In this document: piece by piece, positions 30,615-40,431 of the stretch
Layout of the letters: every line of letters begins with the position of its first letter
Numbering within the stretch: position 1 is the stretch's first letter
NCBI RefSeq assembly: GCF_008930665.1
Contig: NZ_PQMG01000001.1
Location: 496,001-560,000, forward strand
DNA from: Corynebacterium sp. 74A
Lineage (GTDB): Bacteria > Actinomycetota > Actinomycetes > Mycobacteriales > Mycobacteriaceae
Length of the DNA stretch: 64,000 nt
Direction: 5' to 3'
Translations under genes and position numbers: made by a program
Notes under the pieces: model-generated
What the model was told of the DNA's origin: nothing
The model's database searches: none
What the model saw: the letters and a program-made list of their open reading frames with translations, nothing else

Positions 30615-32042
30615 CTAGGGGTCGTCTCTTGTCGGTGGGGCGCTGTCGGGCCAGTGTTGGCGGCGGATTTTTGCCGCGGCTGATTGTTGGGAGAAGGTGC
30701 TTCTGTTGAAGCGTTTCTCTGGGTAGGGTTCTTCTGGTGTGGCGGCTTTGGTGTGATAGACGATGCCGCTGTCGGGGTCTCGTTCTGCGTGATATTTGTG
30801 CGGATGGATGCCGCTGTCATCTGTGTCCGAGTGGTGTTGCGGGCACATGAGTGTGAGGTTGTCTAGGTCGGTGGGGCCGCCCCGTGAGAACGGGTCGATG
30901 TGGTGGACGTGGCACGCCGTGACCGGTTGGTTGCATCCGGGGTGGGAGCACACCAGCTCGGTGGCGAATAAGGCGATGCGTTGGGCGACATCGGCGAAGC
31001 GTTTTTCGGTGCGCAGGGCTTTGATTTGGCCAGAGGTAGCGTCGTGAAGCGCGACGTGCCCAGTGGCGTCGATGCCGAGGAAGCTCAGGTCTAGGGCCGA
31101 GAGTTGAATACCGCAGGTGGTATGGAAGAGGGCGTTGGCGCCGGCGCGGGGTGGGAGTTCGAGGTCCTTGGCAGACAGCGACACGAGAACGTGGGCCAGC
31201 GGGTGTTTCGGTTCCTGGGATGACGCGGGGCGGCCGAGGATGGCGAAAAACGCGTCGGCGAGGCGTTGGCGCTTGGTGCGGTGGCAGGTGGTGTCGGTGC
31301 GGAGGGGTCGCGCGGTGGATTGGGCGACATCGAGTTGGGTTTTGAGCATGGCGAGGGCGTAGGGCGGGATGTAGCCGCCGATGCGGGCACCACCATCGCT
31401 GTCTTGGGGGCCGATGAAGAAACCGCGGTTGCGGTGGGCGCGCAGGGTGTCGCGGGGGAGCTCGTCGTTGCGTTCGTTGACGAGGCTCATCACGAATGCC
31501 TTGAGATCCTCGACGCTGCAGTGGGCCGCGCGCTCGACAGCGCGGAGGCGGATCGCTTCCCGCGGGACCGCGGCCTTGGATCGCAAGCACTTCAGGCCGC
31601 GCTCGATGGTGAGGCGCTGCTCGGCGGTGAGGCCCTGGCGGTTGGCGAGGTCCCGGGCGCGGGCGCGAATGCGTTCTGCTTCTTCCCGCCGCCTAGTGAC
31701 AGCGATGCGGTTGTCGTCTGTGCTTGCGGGCTCGTCGATAACGCTGTCGTACCAGCCGCGGCCCTGAGCTCGCAAGTCCTTTGCTTTGGCTTTGGACCAG
31801 CCATAGGACTCAGTGAGGTACAGGGTGGATTTGTTCGAGCCGCAAAGCTCGGTGGTGCTGCAGGTATCGGCGGCGCGGGCGAGCTGGAGCTCGAAACGGG
31901 CGAAGGCCGTGAGCACGGATTTGAGGCGATCACGATGTTGATGAATCGCGGCGAGCTCGATGTCGCCGGATTCAAGGCTCGCAGAGTGGTGTTCGAGCCA
32001 TTGCGCAGCGCTGTCTAGCGCGTGCTGATCCCCCGAGTACAT
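30615..32042 (-). CDS. DUF222 / HNH endonuclease domain protein
   Basis: 475 residues from the ATG at 32042 (GGGGG eight bases upstream). The open frame continues to 32633, but that part overlaps the BI-1 gene and is not coding. The N-terminal 330 residues are helical DUF222, with SAKDLELPPRAG and LFHTTCGIQLS. The C-terminus is an HNH nuclease: CSHPGCNQPVTACHVHHIDPFSRGG, then DNLTLMCPQHH, with two CxxC-type metal pairs and the catalytic His. The architecture matches the actinobacterial 13E12-type family, often multicopy and associated with genome variability. Natural substrate unknown. Confidence 0.87.
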   Translation of the reverse strand: MYSGDQHALDSAAQWLEHHSASLESGDIELAAIHQHRDRLKSVLTAFARFELQLARAADTCSTTELCGSNKSTLYLTESYGWSKAKAKDLRAQGRGWYDSVIDEPASTDDNRIAVTRRREEAERIRARARDLANRQGLTAEQRLTIERGLKCLRSKAAVPREAIRLRAVERAAHCSVEDLKAFVMSLVNERNDELPRDTLRAHRNRGFFIGPQDSDGGARIGGYIPPYALAMLKTQLDVAQSTARPLRTDTTCHRTKRQRLADAFFAILGRPASSQEPKHPLAHVLVSLSAKDLELPPRAGANALFHTTCGIQLSALDLSFLGIDATGHVALHDATSGQIKALRTEKRFADVAQRIALFATELVCSHPGCNQPVTACHVHHIDPFSRGGPTDLDNLTLMCPQHHSDTDDSGIHPHKYHAERDPDSGIVYHTKAATPEEPYPEKRFNRSTFSQQSAAAKIRRQHWPDSAPPTRDDP

Positions 32043-32358
32043 TGATTTTCCCCCGAATAAAACGTACTTCTGTTCAACCAGCCCCCACTTTAACCCCTCC
32101 CCCGCCCGTTGCGCTCGCTGAAACTGCACGTCTTGGCGTGCTTCTTTGGCGTGCGATCCGGGCTCTGATGGGTTATGGGGGCTTTTCGGGGCCGCGAAAT
32201 CTACCGCTGCCGGGCCTCGCTCAAACCCAGCCTCAAACACAGCCTCAAACTCAGCCACCCACACCCCAGCCCCACAAGCCCAAACCAACCAATCACCCCC
32301 ACTAAGGCACGAAAAAACCCACACATGACGTCGCCGCCACGTGTGGGTTGGGTGTGTC
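32043..32358. other. Intergenic region between DUF222-HNH and BI-1 genes
   Basis: 316 bases without a credible gene. It contains a short imperfect tandem repeat of CAGCCTCAAAC(A/T) at about 32225-32255, followed by a C-rich, G-poor stretch, and the BI-1 terminator at 32316-32349. Confidence 0.5.
32316..32349 (-). terminator. Terminator for the BI-1 family gene
   Basis: AACCCACACATG pairs with CACGTGTGGGTT (one mismatch). The A-run at 32312-32317 gives a U-run for leftward transcription ten bases past the stop. Confidence 0.82.
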
Positions 32359-33228
32359 TTAGTTACGGAAGTAGGACAGCAGGCGCAGGATCTCGGTGTA
32401 GAGCCACACGAGGGTGACGGCGAGTCCGAGCGCGACGCCCCAGGCCATCTTGGCGGGTGCGCCTTGGCGCACGAGCTGGTCGGCCATGTTGAAGTCGTTG
32501 AGGAAGGAGAAGGCGGCGAGCCCGATGCACACGAGCGAGAAGATGATGGCGAGCGGGCCACCGTCGGTGAGCGGGTTGTTGCCGGTGAACATGTAGAGCA
32601 GCATGTTGCCGATGGCCAGCACGACGACACCAATGAGGGCGCCGGTCATGATGCGCTGGAACTTCGGGGTGACCTTCACTGCGCCGGTTTTGTACACGTA
32701 GAGCATGCCGATGAACACACCGACGGTGCCGATGACGGCTTGGCCGATCATCACGGCGGCGTTGGTGTCGGCGACCACCATGTTGGTGAACATGAAGGAG
32801 ATGCCGCCTACGAAGAGGCCTTCGAAGGCTGCGTAGGTCAGGGTAATGGGGGCGGAACCGTATTTCTTTCCGAAGGCGGAGATCAGCACGGTGATGAGGC
32901 CGCCGATGGCGCCGATGCCGGCGAGCATCATGGCGAGGCCTGGATTAGCAACACCGATCGCGTAGGTGATGATGGCGCCGACGATGATCACGCCGAGGGT
33001 GATGCCGGTTTTAGCGATGACATCGTCGACGGTCATGGGCCGCTCAGCGCCTTGGGCGGTGGCTTGGTTGAAGCTGGGATCTTGGTAGTAGCCCTGCATC
33101 GCGGCTTGCTGTGCCGCCTGCTGGCCGCGATAGCCCTGCCCATAGGGGTCGTTCTGATAACCGGGGGCTTGGCCGCCTCGCTGTCCCGATTGGGTGAGAG
33201 AGCTAAATACTGGATTGCTGCTACGCAC
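32359..33228 (-). CDS. Bax inhibitor-1 / YccA family membrane protein
   Basis: 289 residues, GTG start. A Gln/Gly/Tyr-rich soluble N-terminus of about 65 residues precedes seven hydrophobic helices, the expected topology for the BI-1 (UPF0005) family. Visible features: YAAFEGLFVGGIS, the helix pair VIGTVGVFIGMLYVYKTG, and AAFSFLNDFNMADQL in the sixth helix with the conserved acidic residues thought to gate ion leak. Bacterial members may act as pH-sensitive calcium leak channels; the role here is not shown. Followed by its own terminator. Confidence 0.9.
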   Translation of the reverse strand: MRSSNPVFSSLTQSGQRGGQAPGYQNDPYGQGYRGQQAAQQAAMQGYYQDPSFNQATAQGAERPMTVDDVIAKTGITLGVIIVGAIITYAIGVANPGLAMMLAGIGAIGGLITVLISAFGKKYGSAPITLTYAAFEGLFVGGISFMFTNMVVADTNAAVMIGQAVIGTVGVFIGMLYVYKTGAVKVTPKFQRIMTGALIGVVVLAIGNMLLYMFTGNNPLTDGGPLAIIFSLVCIGLAAFSFLNDFNMADQLVRQGAPAKMAWGVALGLAVTLVWLYTEILRLLSYFRN

Positions 33229-33436
33229 TAGTTTGCCCGTGTCCTTTCATGGCTTTCTTAGCTTCGTTTATCTGCGATTGTTGTGTCACGTTATCGCGCT
33301 TACGTCCTATTCAACGTTTCCGCCCCCGTGTTAGTTCCCTCGGACCCCACTTTCCTTTCCCGACCCGCGGGCAGGGCAAATTCGCTCGCTGTGCGCGCGA
33401 TGTTTTACACTGGTTCGAGCGCGCGCAGCGCGTGAG

Positions 33437-33510
33437 CCCCCTATAGCCCAATTGGCAGAGGCGGTGGACTTAAAATCCATTCAGTGTCGGTTCGAGTCCG
33501 ACTGGGGGGA
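33437..33510 (+). tRNA. tRNA with anticodon UAA (Leu by codon), short variable loop
   Basis: A 74-nt cloverleaf: acceptor CCCCCTA pairs with TGGGGGG, D-arm GCCCAATTGGCAGAGGC, anticodon arm GTGGA-CTTAAAA-TCCAT with anticodon TAA, variable loop TCAGT (5 nt), T-arm GTCGG-TTCGAGT-CCGAC, discriminator A. CCA is not encoded and a T-run follows. The anticodon reads UUA, hence leucine, but leucine tRNAs normally carry a long extra arm and this one does not. Confidence 0.88.
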
Positions 33511-33573
33511 CGTTTTTCTGTCTCCGCCCCTTCGCGCTTATCGACGCCACCTCCCCGCCGCTGCAGCGCTTCT

Positions 33574-34539
33574 TTATTCGAGTTCCCCGCGCTGCCGTGC
33601 GAGCTCATTGATGATCCCGTCGAGGATGTCTTTTTCGGAAATCATGATCTCGTGGACCTCTGTTTCCTCTTCGATCATGGTGGTGATGCCGTCGACGACC
33701 ATCGCCCCGCCGGAGATGACATCGGCGCGGCCTTCGTGGATCACGGGGTGGGCGGCACGCTGGGTGGAGGTTTGTGCCAATAGGTCCCCGCAGAGCACGC
33801 GGAGGGCGTCGAAACGCAGCGTGCTGCCGTGGATCGCGGTGGCTTCATAGGCTTCGAGTCCTTGGGCGAGGGCGGAGAGCGTGGTGAAGGTGCCGGCGCA
33901 ACCCACGAAGGTGACGGCGTCGCTGATGGGCACGATGGCGCGTACTTCGCTGAGGCGTTCGCGCACATAGTCGGCGGCGATGTCGATTTCGGTGCTGGTG
34001 GGCGGGTCGGAGCGCATGATGCGTTCGGTCAGGCGCACACAGCCCATCTGGCTGGAGTGGGAGCCGAGGATCTCGCCGTCGCTGGTGCCCACCACGAATT
34101 CTGTGGAGCCGCCGCCGAGGTCGATCACGCAGTAGGGCCCTGGGAGTTCTTTGAGGTCGCTGACTGCGCCGCTGAAGGAGAGCTGGGCTTCTTCTTCGCC
34201 GCTGATTACTTCGGCGCCGCGGTTGGGTGCTACCTGGTTGAGCAGCTTGCTGGTCATGGTGAAGAACTCATTGCGGTTGCCGGCGTCGCGGGTGGCGGAA
34301 GTGGCCACCATGCGCACGGCTTCGACGCGCTCGATCTTCATGATGTCCACGTAGCGCTCGAGCACGATGCGGGTGCGTTCGAGCGCCTCGGGATCGAATT
34401 CCCCGGTGGCGTCGACGCCTTGGCCGAGGCGCACGATTTCCATGCCGCGGTAGATGTCGCGGACGTGGCCGTCGCGGACTTCGGAGATGAGCAGGCGCAG
34501 GGAGTTGGTTCCGCAATCGACGGCGGCGAGGCGGGTCAT
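33574..34539 (-). CDS. ppx: Exopolyphosphatase / Ppx-GppA family phosphatase
   Basis: 321 residues. ASKHA-fold enzyme that removes terminal phosphate from polyphosphate or pppGpp. Motifs: N-terminal VDCGTNSLRLL (phosphate 1 loop), VATSATRDAGNR, VISGEEEAQLSF, the second loop VIDLGGGSTEFV, and C-terminal ISGGAMVVDGI. The short single-domain form is typical of actinobacterial Ppx2 rather than the long GppA. One base downstream of the DUF501 gene and part of the eno-divIC-DUF501-ppx order shared with mycobacteria (Rv1023-Rv1026). Confidence 0.9.
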   Translation of the reverse strand: MTRLAAVDCGTNSLRLLISEVRDGHVRDIYRGMEIVRLGQGVDATGEFDPEALERTRIVLERYVDIMKIERVEAVRMVATSATRDAGNRNEFFTMTSKLLNQVAPNRGAEVISGEEEAQLSFSGAVSDLKELPGPYCVIDLGGGSTEFVVGTSDGEILGSHSSQMGCVRLTERIMRSDPPTSTEIDIAADYVRERLSEVRAIVPISDAVTFVGCAGTFTTLSALAQGLEAYEATAIHGSTLRFDALRVLCGDLLAQTSTQRAAHPVIHEGRADVISGGAMVVDGITTMIEEETEVHEIMISEKDILDGIINELARQRGELE

Positions 34540-34540
34540 G

Positions 34541-35095
34541 TTATTTCACCTCGGCGTTGGAGAAGTCGAATTGCTCGAGGTCGATGCCGAGCTCGGCGCA
34601 GGTGGGCCAGTCGGCGGGGATGGCGGTGCCGCGCAGTTTCCCGTGGTCGGCGGCGATCGCTACGGCCTCAGTGCCGAGGCGCACCCGATCGGGACCTTCC
34701 GATAGCGCATAGGCGATGAGCACGTGGACGCACTTGACGCGATCGGGCATGCCGCCGCCGGAGAAGTCGGTGCCGAGATCCTCGATAGCGTTGCGCTTGG
34801 CGAGATAAAACTCGTGGGCGCGGCGATAGTCCGCCGCGAGGTCAGCGTCGCTGTCGAGCCGCGCGGTCATCCATTTCATCACGTGCGCCACCTCGAGCCG
34901 CGAGGCCTCTGCGGTCAAGCGCGGGTCGGTGAGGTAGTACAGGGTGGGAAAGGGAGTGCCGTCTTCGAGTCGCGGCGCGGTTTCGATGACCCCGGGGGCG
35001 CCATCGGGGCAGCGGTAGGAGACGGCGCGCACGCCGCGGGGGCGGCGGCCAAGCTGGGTCTGGATCTCGTCTAGATCTGCATCGCGTACGCTCAT
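34541..35095 (-). CDS. DUF501 family protein
   Basis: 184 residues. Begins DLDEIQTQLGRRPRGVRAVSYRCPDGAPGVIETAPRL and continues PFPTLYYLTDPRLTAEASRLE, MPDRVKCVHVLIAYALSEG, all characteristic of DUF501, a small actinobacterial family of unknown function. A near-invariant CPxG motif and a later VKCxH suggest possible metal or nucleotide binding, which is conjecture. Located between divIC and ppx, probably one operon. Confidence 0.9.
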   Translation of the reverse strand: MSVRDADLDEIQTQLGRRPRGVRAVSYRCPDGAPGVIETAPRLEDGTPFPTLYYLTDPRLTAEASRLEVAHVMKWMTARLDSDADLAADYRRAHEFYLAKRNAIEDLGTDFSGGGMPDRVKCVHVLIAYALSEGPDRVRLGTEAVAIAADHGKLRGTAIPADWPTCAELGIDLEQFDFSNAEVK

Positions 35096-35128
35096 GCGCT
35101 CTAGTGTCTCACGATCCAGGGCGCGGAG

Positions 35129-35740
35129 TTAATTCTGTGGCGGTGCGGCGGGCTCGGCGTCGGCGGGCTGAGGTTGTTGCTGTGGTTCGAGGGGTTCAAG
35201 CGGCAAATTAGAGATATTGGGCTCGTCCGCGCGATCGCTGTCTACGTCGTGATTGAGCTCCACTAGGGTGGCGCGGGGGTCGGTGACGCTGTGCCACAGA
35301 TCGGTGTACCAGGTGTGGTTCTCGGCGCGCTCTTCTGCGCTTGTCGACGTCACCCCGTCGCTGGGTGTGATGGAGGGATCGAGAATACGGAAGGGTGTTT
35401 CCCCTTCTGCGATGGCGCCGAGGCGGCGGCGAATCTGCTCGTCTTGGTAGGCCGGAGAGTTGTTTTTCTCCAATTCGTCAAGCAGGCGCTCCTTTTCGGC
35501 TTGTTTGGCCGCGATGGAGGAGTTGAGATTGGAGATATCGGAGCGCTGGTCAAAGTAGGTGCGCAACGGCAGCACGATAAGCCAGAGCGCGAGCAGCAGG
35601 GCGACGACGAGCACGACGATCCCGACAGGGCTCATGCCGCGGGTCACCGAGGTGCGGGGCAGGCTGGCGCTGCGTGTGGGGGTGGCGAAGTGTGCCTTGT
35701 TTTTCACCGGTACCGATCGCGGGGTATCTCCTGTGGCCAT
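35129..35740 (-). CDS. FtsB/DivIC-type septum formation initiator
   Basis: 203 residues from the ATG at 35740. A basic cytoplasmic N-terminus, one transmembrane helix (VGIVVLVVALLLALWLIVLPL, about residues 40-60), then a periplasmic coiled coil (SDISNLNSSIAAKQAEKERLLDELEKNNS) and RRRLGAIAEGETPFRILDP, the usual FtsB/DivIC layout. Expected to join FtsL/FtsQ in the divisome. The C-terminal 60 residues are acidic then Pro/Gln-rich. Lies between eno and DUF501, the conserved position in actinobacteria. Confidence 0.86.
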   Translation of the reverse strand: MATGDTPRSVPVKNKAHFATPTRSASLPRTSVTRGMSPVGIVVLVVALLLALWLIVLPLRTYFDQRSDISNLNSSIAAKQAEKERLLDELEKNNSPAYQDEQIRRRLGAIAEGETPFRILDPSITPSDGVTSTSAEERAENHTWYTDLWHSVTDPRATLVELNHDVDSDRADEPNISNLPLEPLEPQQQPQPADAEPAAPPQN

Positions 35741-35769
35741 AATGCGCCTAAGTTTAGCCCCACACAGCA

Positions 35770-35820
35770 CACCGCGCCCCACGCGACACCCAGTGTGGGT
35801 GCCGGCCGTGGGGCGCGGTG
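35770..35820 (-). terminator. Hairpin after eno
   Basis: CACCGCGCCCCAC pairs perfectly with GTGGGGCGCGGTG (13 bp), with a smaller inner hairpin (ACACCCA and TGGGTGC region). It sits between the eno stop and the start of the next gene. No T-run is visible, so it may slow rather than stop transcription. Confidence 0.65.
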
Positions 35821-35855
35821 GTGATCAGCGCGGGTGAGCGCGCGCTCTGCGGCGT

Positions 35856-37142
<1,287 letters not shown>

Positions 37143-37385
37143 CTAAGCCGTTAGACAGATTGCTGGGGTGTGGAAATGCGTGTGCGATCTTTCCACCAAC
37201 ATGCCCGATTCTAGCGCATTTTTGTGACATACGGACCCAAAACCACATGTTTGATGTCCGATAGCCAACATTTCTGCAGGATAGGCTGCGAGATGGTTGC
37301 GAAAGTCACGCTTCACCGCTCAATTGTGGCACGAAATGCGCGCCCCTGCCGTCGCAGGCGGCAATGTGGGAACAAACTCACACCG

Positions 37386-38174
37386 CTAGAGCGCCGGCTG
37401 CCCCAAGGCATAGGAGGCGGCGGCATCGCGCACCCGCACCAGATAGTCATTGGACATGTTGTAGGAGCGGATGCCATCGACCCAACCCTCTGGGGTGGCC
37501 AGATCGCGGCCATTCGAGCAGAGCAAGGTGGCCGAGCCGAGAGCGGCGTCGTCGATCTGATGCGGATCCGCTACCCCATCGCCATTGGCGTCGCGCCCAT
37601 AGCGGCCCCAGGATTCGGGAATGAATTGCATCGGGCCCACGGCGCGATCCCACTGGGCATCGCCGTCGATCTCGCCCTGATCGGTATCGGGAATCTCCGC
37701 GAAGCCGGGCGAACCATCGAGCGGCACGCCGATGATCGGCGGGGAGACCACGCCATCATCGCCGATGCTGGAGCCGCCGAATACCTTGCCGGAATAGGTG
37801 CCGTGGCGGGTCTCCACAAAACCGATACCGGCGAGGGTATTCCACTTCAGGTGGCACTCCGGCCAAGAGGCGGCAGCGATCAGCTCCGCATTCGCATAGG
37901 CGCGCAGCGCCGGGGCGGGAATGGACATCTCCGCGGCCAGCGGATCGGCCCAGTAGCCGAGCTTGTCGGAGGTGCGCCCGGCATCATCGATATTGATGGC
38001 CGGCACTTCCGCCCCAGCGGCCGGCGGGACGTTATCGGGCACGGGCCGCAACTGGCGGATGGGGCTGGCACCCTCCAAGAGCGATAGCGCCCACCCCACC
38101 ACGGCGATCACCATGATGATCGCCAAAACCGTGCTGCAGCCGCAGCCGAGCGCGCGTCGTCCTCCAGTAGCCAT
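37386..38174 (-). CDS. Membrane-anchored lytic transglycosylase-like protein
   Basis: 262 residues. A hydrophobic anchor near the N-terminus (about residues 12-33) and then a wall-facing domain of the MltB/actinobacterial lytic-transglycosylase kind: ECHLKWNTLAGIGFVETRHG (catalytic Glu in the G-x-x-E-x-x-H context), DRAVGPMQFIPESWGRYGRDANGDG, DPHQIDDAALGSATLLC and YNMSNDYLVRV. Expected to cleave peptidoglycan glycan strands. Six bases after mazG and probably cotranscribed; the same pair (mazG and lpqU) precedes eno in M. tuberculosis, though no lipobox is visible here. Confidence 0.87.
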   Translation of the reverse strand: MATGGRRALGCGCSTVLAIIMVIAVVGWALSLLEGASPIRQLRPVPDNVPPAAGAEVPAINIDDAGRTSDKLGYWADPLAAEMSIPAPALRAYANAELIAAASWPECHLKWNTLAGIGFVETRHGTYSGKVFGGSSIGDDGVVSPPIIGVPLDGSPGFAEIPDTDQGEIDGDAQWDRAVGPMQFIPESWGRYGRDANGDGVADPHQIDDAALGSATLLCSNGRDLATPEGWVDGIRSYNMSNDYLVRVRDAAASYALGQPAL

Positions 38175-38180
38175 GGACGT

Positions 38181-38756
38181 TTAATATACAGAATCGCCCC
38201 GCTCGCGGCGCTGCTCCGTCTGCTTACCCTGCTCCCACAAGTTCTTCTGTTCTTCCACGGCAACGATCTCGGTGGTGCCATCGAAGAGATAGGGGGCGCG
38301 CCCCTGTAGTTTCTCCACGAAGGCCTGGGCTACCTCCACCATGGAAAAATCCCCGCGGCGGCGGGCCAGCTCGGCGTGGAACAGGACTTGGAGGTAGACA
38401 TCGGCGAGTTCCTTCTTTAACTCCTCCGCGCTGGCCTCGCCACGCTCCCAGGCGACGACCGCGGCGATGAACTCCTCGCTTTCCTCCCGCAGATAGGGCA
38501 CCAGTGAGCTATGGCTTTGGCTGCGCTCCCACTCTCCAATATCGAGCGCCCGCTCCATCACGGCCATGGCGTGCGTGCTGGGGCTGGCGCACACCCGCAC
38601 CGGCGCCTCCGCTGCGGGCTCCGCGCCGAGGGCGCAGAGCTGGGAGCGAACGCTGCTGGGCAGATGTGCGTCGATAAGCACCGGCCCTTTCAAATCTGCG
38701 ATGTACTCCAGCGGTACAGCAAAACCATTATCGGCATCGAGAACAATAGTGCGCAT
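38181..38756 (-). CDS. mazG: MazG family nucleoside triphosphate pyrophosphohydrolase
   Basis: 191 residues. The C-terminal half carries the MazG signature: LREESEEFIAAVVAWERGEAS and ELADVYLQVLFHAELARRRGDF, giving the EExxE and ExxD metal ligands. Hydrolyses (d)NTPs to monophosphates and PPi, used in house-cleaning of damaged nucleotides. The N-terminal 80 residues are divergent. It is shorter than the double-domain E. coli enzyme, as is usual for actinobacteria. Position next to mfd and the lytic transglycosylase matches Rv1020-Rv1022. Confidence 0.88.
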   Translation of the reverse strand: MRTIVLDADNGFAVPLEYIADLKGPVLIDAHLPSSVRSQLCALGAEPAAEAPVRVCASPSTHAMAVMERALDIGEWERSQSHSSLVPYLREESEEFIAAVVAWERGEASAEELKKELADVYLQVLFHAELARRRGDFSMVEVAQAFVEKLQGRAPYLFDGTTEIVAVEEQKNLWEQGKQTEQRRERGDSVY

Positions 38757-38835
38757 GGCCTCACCGTACCGCGTTACCCCCAGACGGAAACCCGATGCTT
38801 CTTAGTTTTCCGGCAGCGTGTTTTAGGGTATGTGC

Positions 38836-40338
38836 GTGACCAATACATCTCAGCCCGTGGTCTCGGGCACGAACTCTCATCGGCCGACCGTGCGCGTGTG
38901 GACGCTCGTGTCGCTCATTATCGGCTCCACGATCGGAACCGGCATTTTTGCTCTGCCGCAAAATGCGGGTTCTGTTGCGGGGCCCGGCGCGATGCTCATC
39001 GGCTGGGCAATTGCGGGCGTGGGCATGCTCTCGATTGCCTTTGTGTTCCAGATTCTGGCCGTACGTAAACCACATCTTGATTCAGGCGTGTATTCCTACG
39101 TGCGTGCCGGTCTCGGCGATTTCGTCGGCTTCGCCTCGGCATGGGGATATTGGCTGGGCTCCGTGATCGCCCAAGTGGGTTACGCCACGTTGTTTTTCTC
39201 CACGATCGGCCATTACGTGCCGATCTTTAATGATGAGCACCGGTGGATTCAAGCGGTGGCCGTATCCATCATGACCTGGGTGATCTACTTCGCCCTCACT
39301 CGCGGCATCAGACAGGCAGCGGTGCTGAATATGGTGACGACGGTGGCAAAATTGCTGCCGATTGCCGCTTTCATTCTGCTGGTGGCGTTTGTGGGCTTTA
39401 GCTGGGACACCTTCACCCTCGATATCTGGGCACGCGAGGGCTCGGTGGGGTCCACCATGGATCAGGTCAAGGGCATCATGCTCTTTACCGTGTGGGCCTT
39501 CATCGGCGTCGAGGGCGCCAGCGTCTATTCCAAACAGGCCCGCACCCGCTCTGATGTGGGCAAAGCCACCGTCTTCGGCTTCTTCACGGTGCTCGCCCTG
39601 CTAGTGACCGTAGCGACCCTCTCCTATGGCGTGTTCACCCAGGAGGAACTGGCGGCGCTGCCGGATAACTCCATGGCCAGCGTGCTGGAGGCCGTGGTGG
39701 GCCCGTGGGGTGGAGCGCTCATCTCACTGGGACTGTGTCTGTCGGTGCTGGGCGCCTATGTGTCGTGGCAGATGCTCTGTGCCGAACCGATCGCACTCAT
39801 GGCCACGGACGGGCTGCTGCCCAAAAAACTGGGCGCTGTCAACGATCAGGGTGCCACGGTGTGGGCGCAGCTCGTATCCACCGTGGTGATTCAAATCTCG
39901 GTGGTTATCTTCTTCGTTAATAAGACCACCTACGTGTCCATGGTGCAGCTGGCCACCATGATGTACATGCTGCCCTACGTGTTCTCGGCTATCTATTTGC
40001 TGCTGCTGACCACCCGTGGCCGCGGCGTGGCACACCCGCAGGCCGGTATCCGCTTCGATGATTCCGGGCCGGATATTGCGGCACACGCGAACAGAAAACA
40101 TCGCATGGTGGCGCTGATTGCCACCGTGTATTCGCTGTGGCTGTTCTATGCCGCCGATGTCACTTACGTGCTCTTCGGCGCGCTGCTCGTCATCCCTGGG
40201 CTGGTGCCGTATGTGTGGACCCGAAAAGCAAGCGGCGATCGGGTGTTCAACCCCGTGGAATGGGTGATTGTGGCGCTCGTTATCACCGGTGGCGCAATCG
40301 CCATCTACGGGCTGTCCACCGGCAGCCTTTCGCTCTAG
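38836..40338 (+). CDS. APC-family amino acid antiporter (ArcD/YdgI-type arginine/ornithine or lysine)
   Basis: 500 residues from the GTG at 38836 (AGGG seven bases upstream); an ATG at 38830 is the alternative. Twelve to thirteen hydrophobic helices. N-terminal SLIIGSTIGTGIFALPQNA matches the APA (basic amino acid/polyamine antiporter) substrate loop, and WAFIGVEGASVYSKQARTRSDVGKAT is the sixth-helix motif. No arginine deiminase or decarboxylase gene is nearby. It interrupts the otherwise conserved mazG-mfd order, so it may be an insertion. Substrate uncertain within basic amino acids. Confidence 0.86.
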   Translation: MTNTSQPVVSGTNSHRPTVRVWTLVSLIIGSTIGTGIFALPQNAGSVAGPGAMLIGWAIAGVGMLSIAFVFQILAVRKPHLDSGVYSYVRAGLGDFVGFASAWGYWLGSVIAQVGYATLFFSTIGHYVPIFNDEHRWIQAVAVSIMTWVIYFALTRGIRQAAVLNMVTTVAKLLPIAAFILLVAFVGFSWDTFTLDIWAREGSVGSTMDQVKGIMLFTVWAFIGVEGASVYSKQARTRSDVGKATVFGFFTVLALLVTVATLSYGVFTQEELAALPDNSMASVLEAVVGPWGGALISLGLCLSVLGAYVSWQMLCAEPIALMATDGLLPKKLGAVNDQGATVWAQLVSTVVIQISVVIFFVNKTTYVSMVQLATMMYMLPYVFSAIYLLLLTTRGRGVAHPQAGIRFDDSGPDIAAHANRKHRMVALIATVYSLWLFYAADVTYVLFGALLVIPGLVPYVWTRKASGDRVFNPVEWVIVALVITGGAIAIYGLSTGSLSL

Positions 40339-40363
40339 CGCTGCCCCACCGCGCTTATCGACG

Positions 40364-40402
40364 CCTCCCCGCAGGAACACATATCCTGCCGGGGAGGCTT
40401 TT
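40364..40402 (+). terminator. Terminator after the amino acid antiporter
   Basis: CCTCCCCG-CAGGA pairs with TCCTG-CCGGGGAGG (13 bp with one bulge), then TTTT. The dispersed word CTTATCGACG lies directly before the stem, sharing its edge (40354-40363). Confidence 0.88.
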
Positions 40403-40431
40403 CCCTGCTGCCGGTGGCGCGGCGCCGCTTC

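Larger units (their letters stand above)
26087..31706. repeat. Dispersed GACAGCGAT word, densest part of the array
   Basis: Exact GACAGCGAT on the plus strand at 26087, 27466, 28918, 29246, 29457, 30034, 30157 and 31698, and on the minus strand at 28414, 29061, 30333 and 31394. Outliers lie at 21635, 22720 (plus) and 35234 (minus). Five sites lie in short intergenic gaps or at a stop codon (coaA, greA). The usual context is TGACAGCGATS. Chance expectation for one 9-mer in 64 kb on both strands is about 0.5. Confidence 0.6.

Noticed and set aside
30615..32042. DUF222-HNH gene as a homing element or restriction system
   Set aside because: No methyltransferase partner, intron or interrupted host gene; the family is common in actinobacteria as stand-alone genes.
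32225..32262. Possible CRISPR-like tandem repeat (CAGCCTCAAACA units)
   Set aside because: Only two to three imperfect 12-base units with no spacers; a simple sequence slip.
32043..32633. N-terminal extension of the DUF222-HNH frame into the BI-1 gene
   Set aside because: The extension overlaps BI-1 on the same strand, is low complexity, and the ATG at 32042 has a good ribosome binding site at the start of DUF222 homology.
37150..37166. Third McbR box (TAGAC near 37151)
   Set aside because: The second half GTCTA is missing; only a five-base half site upstream of eno.
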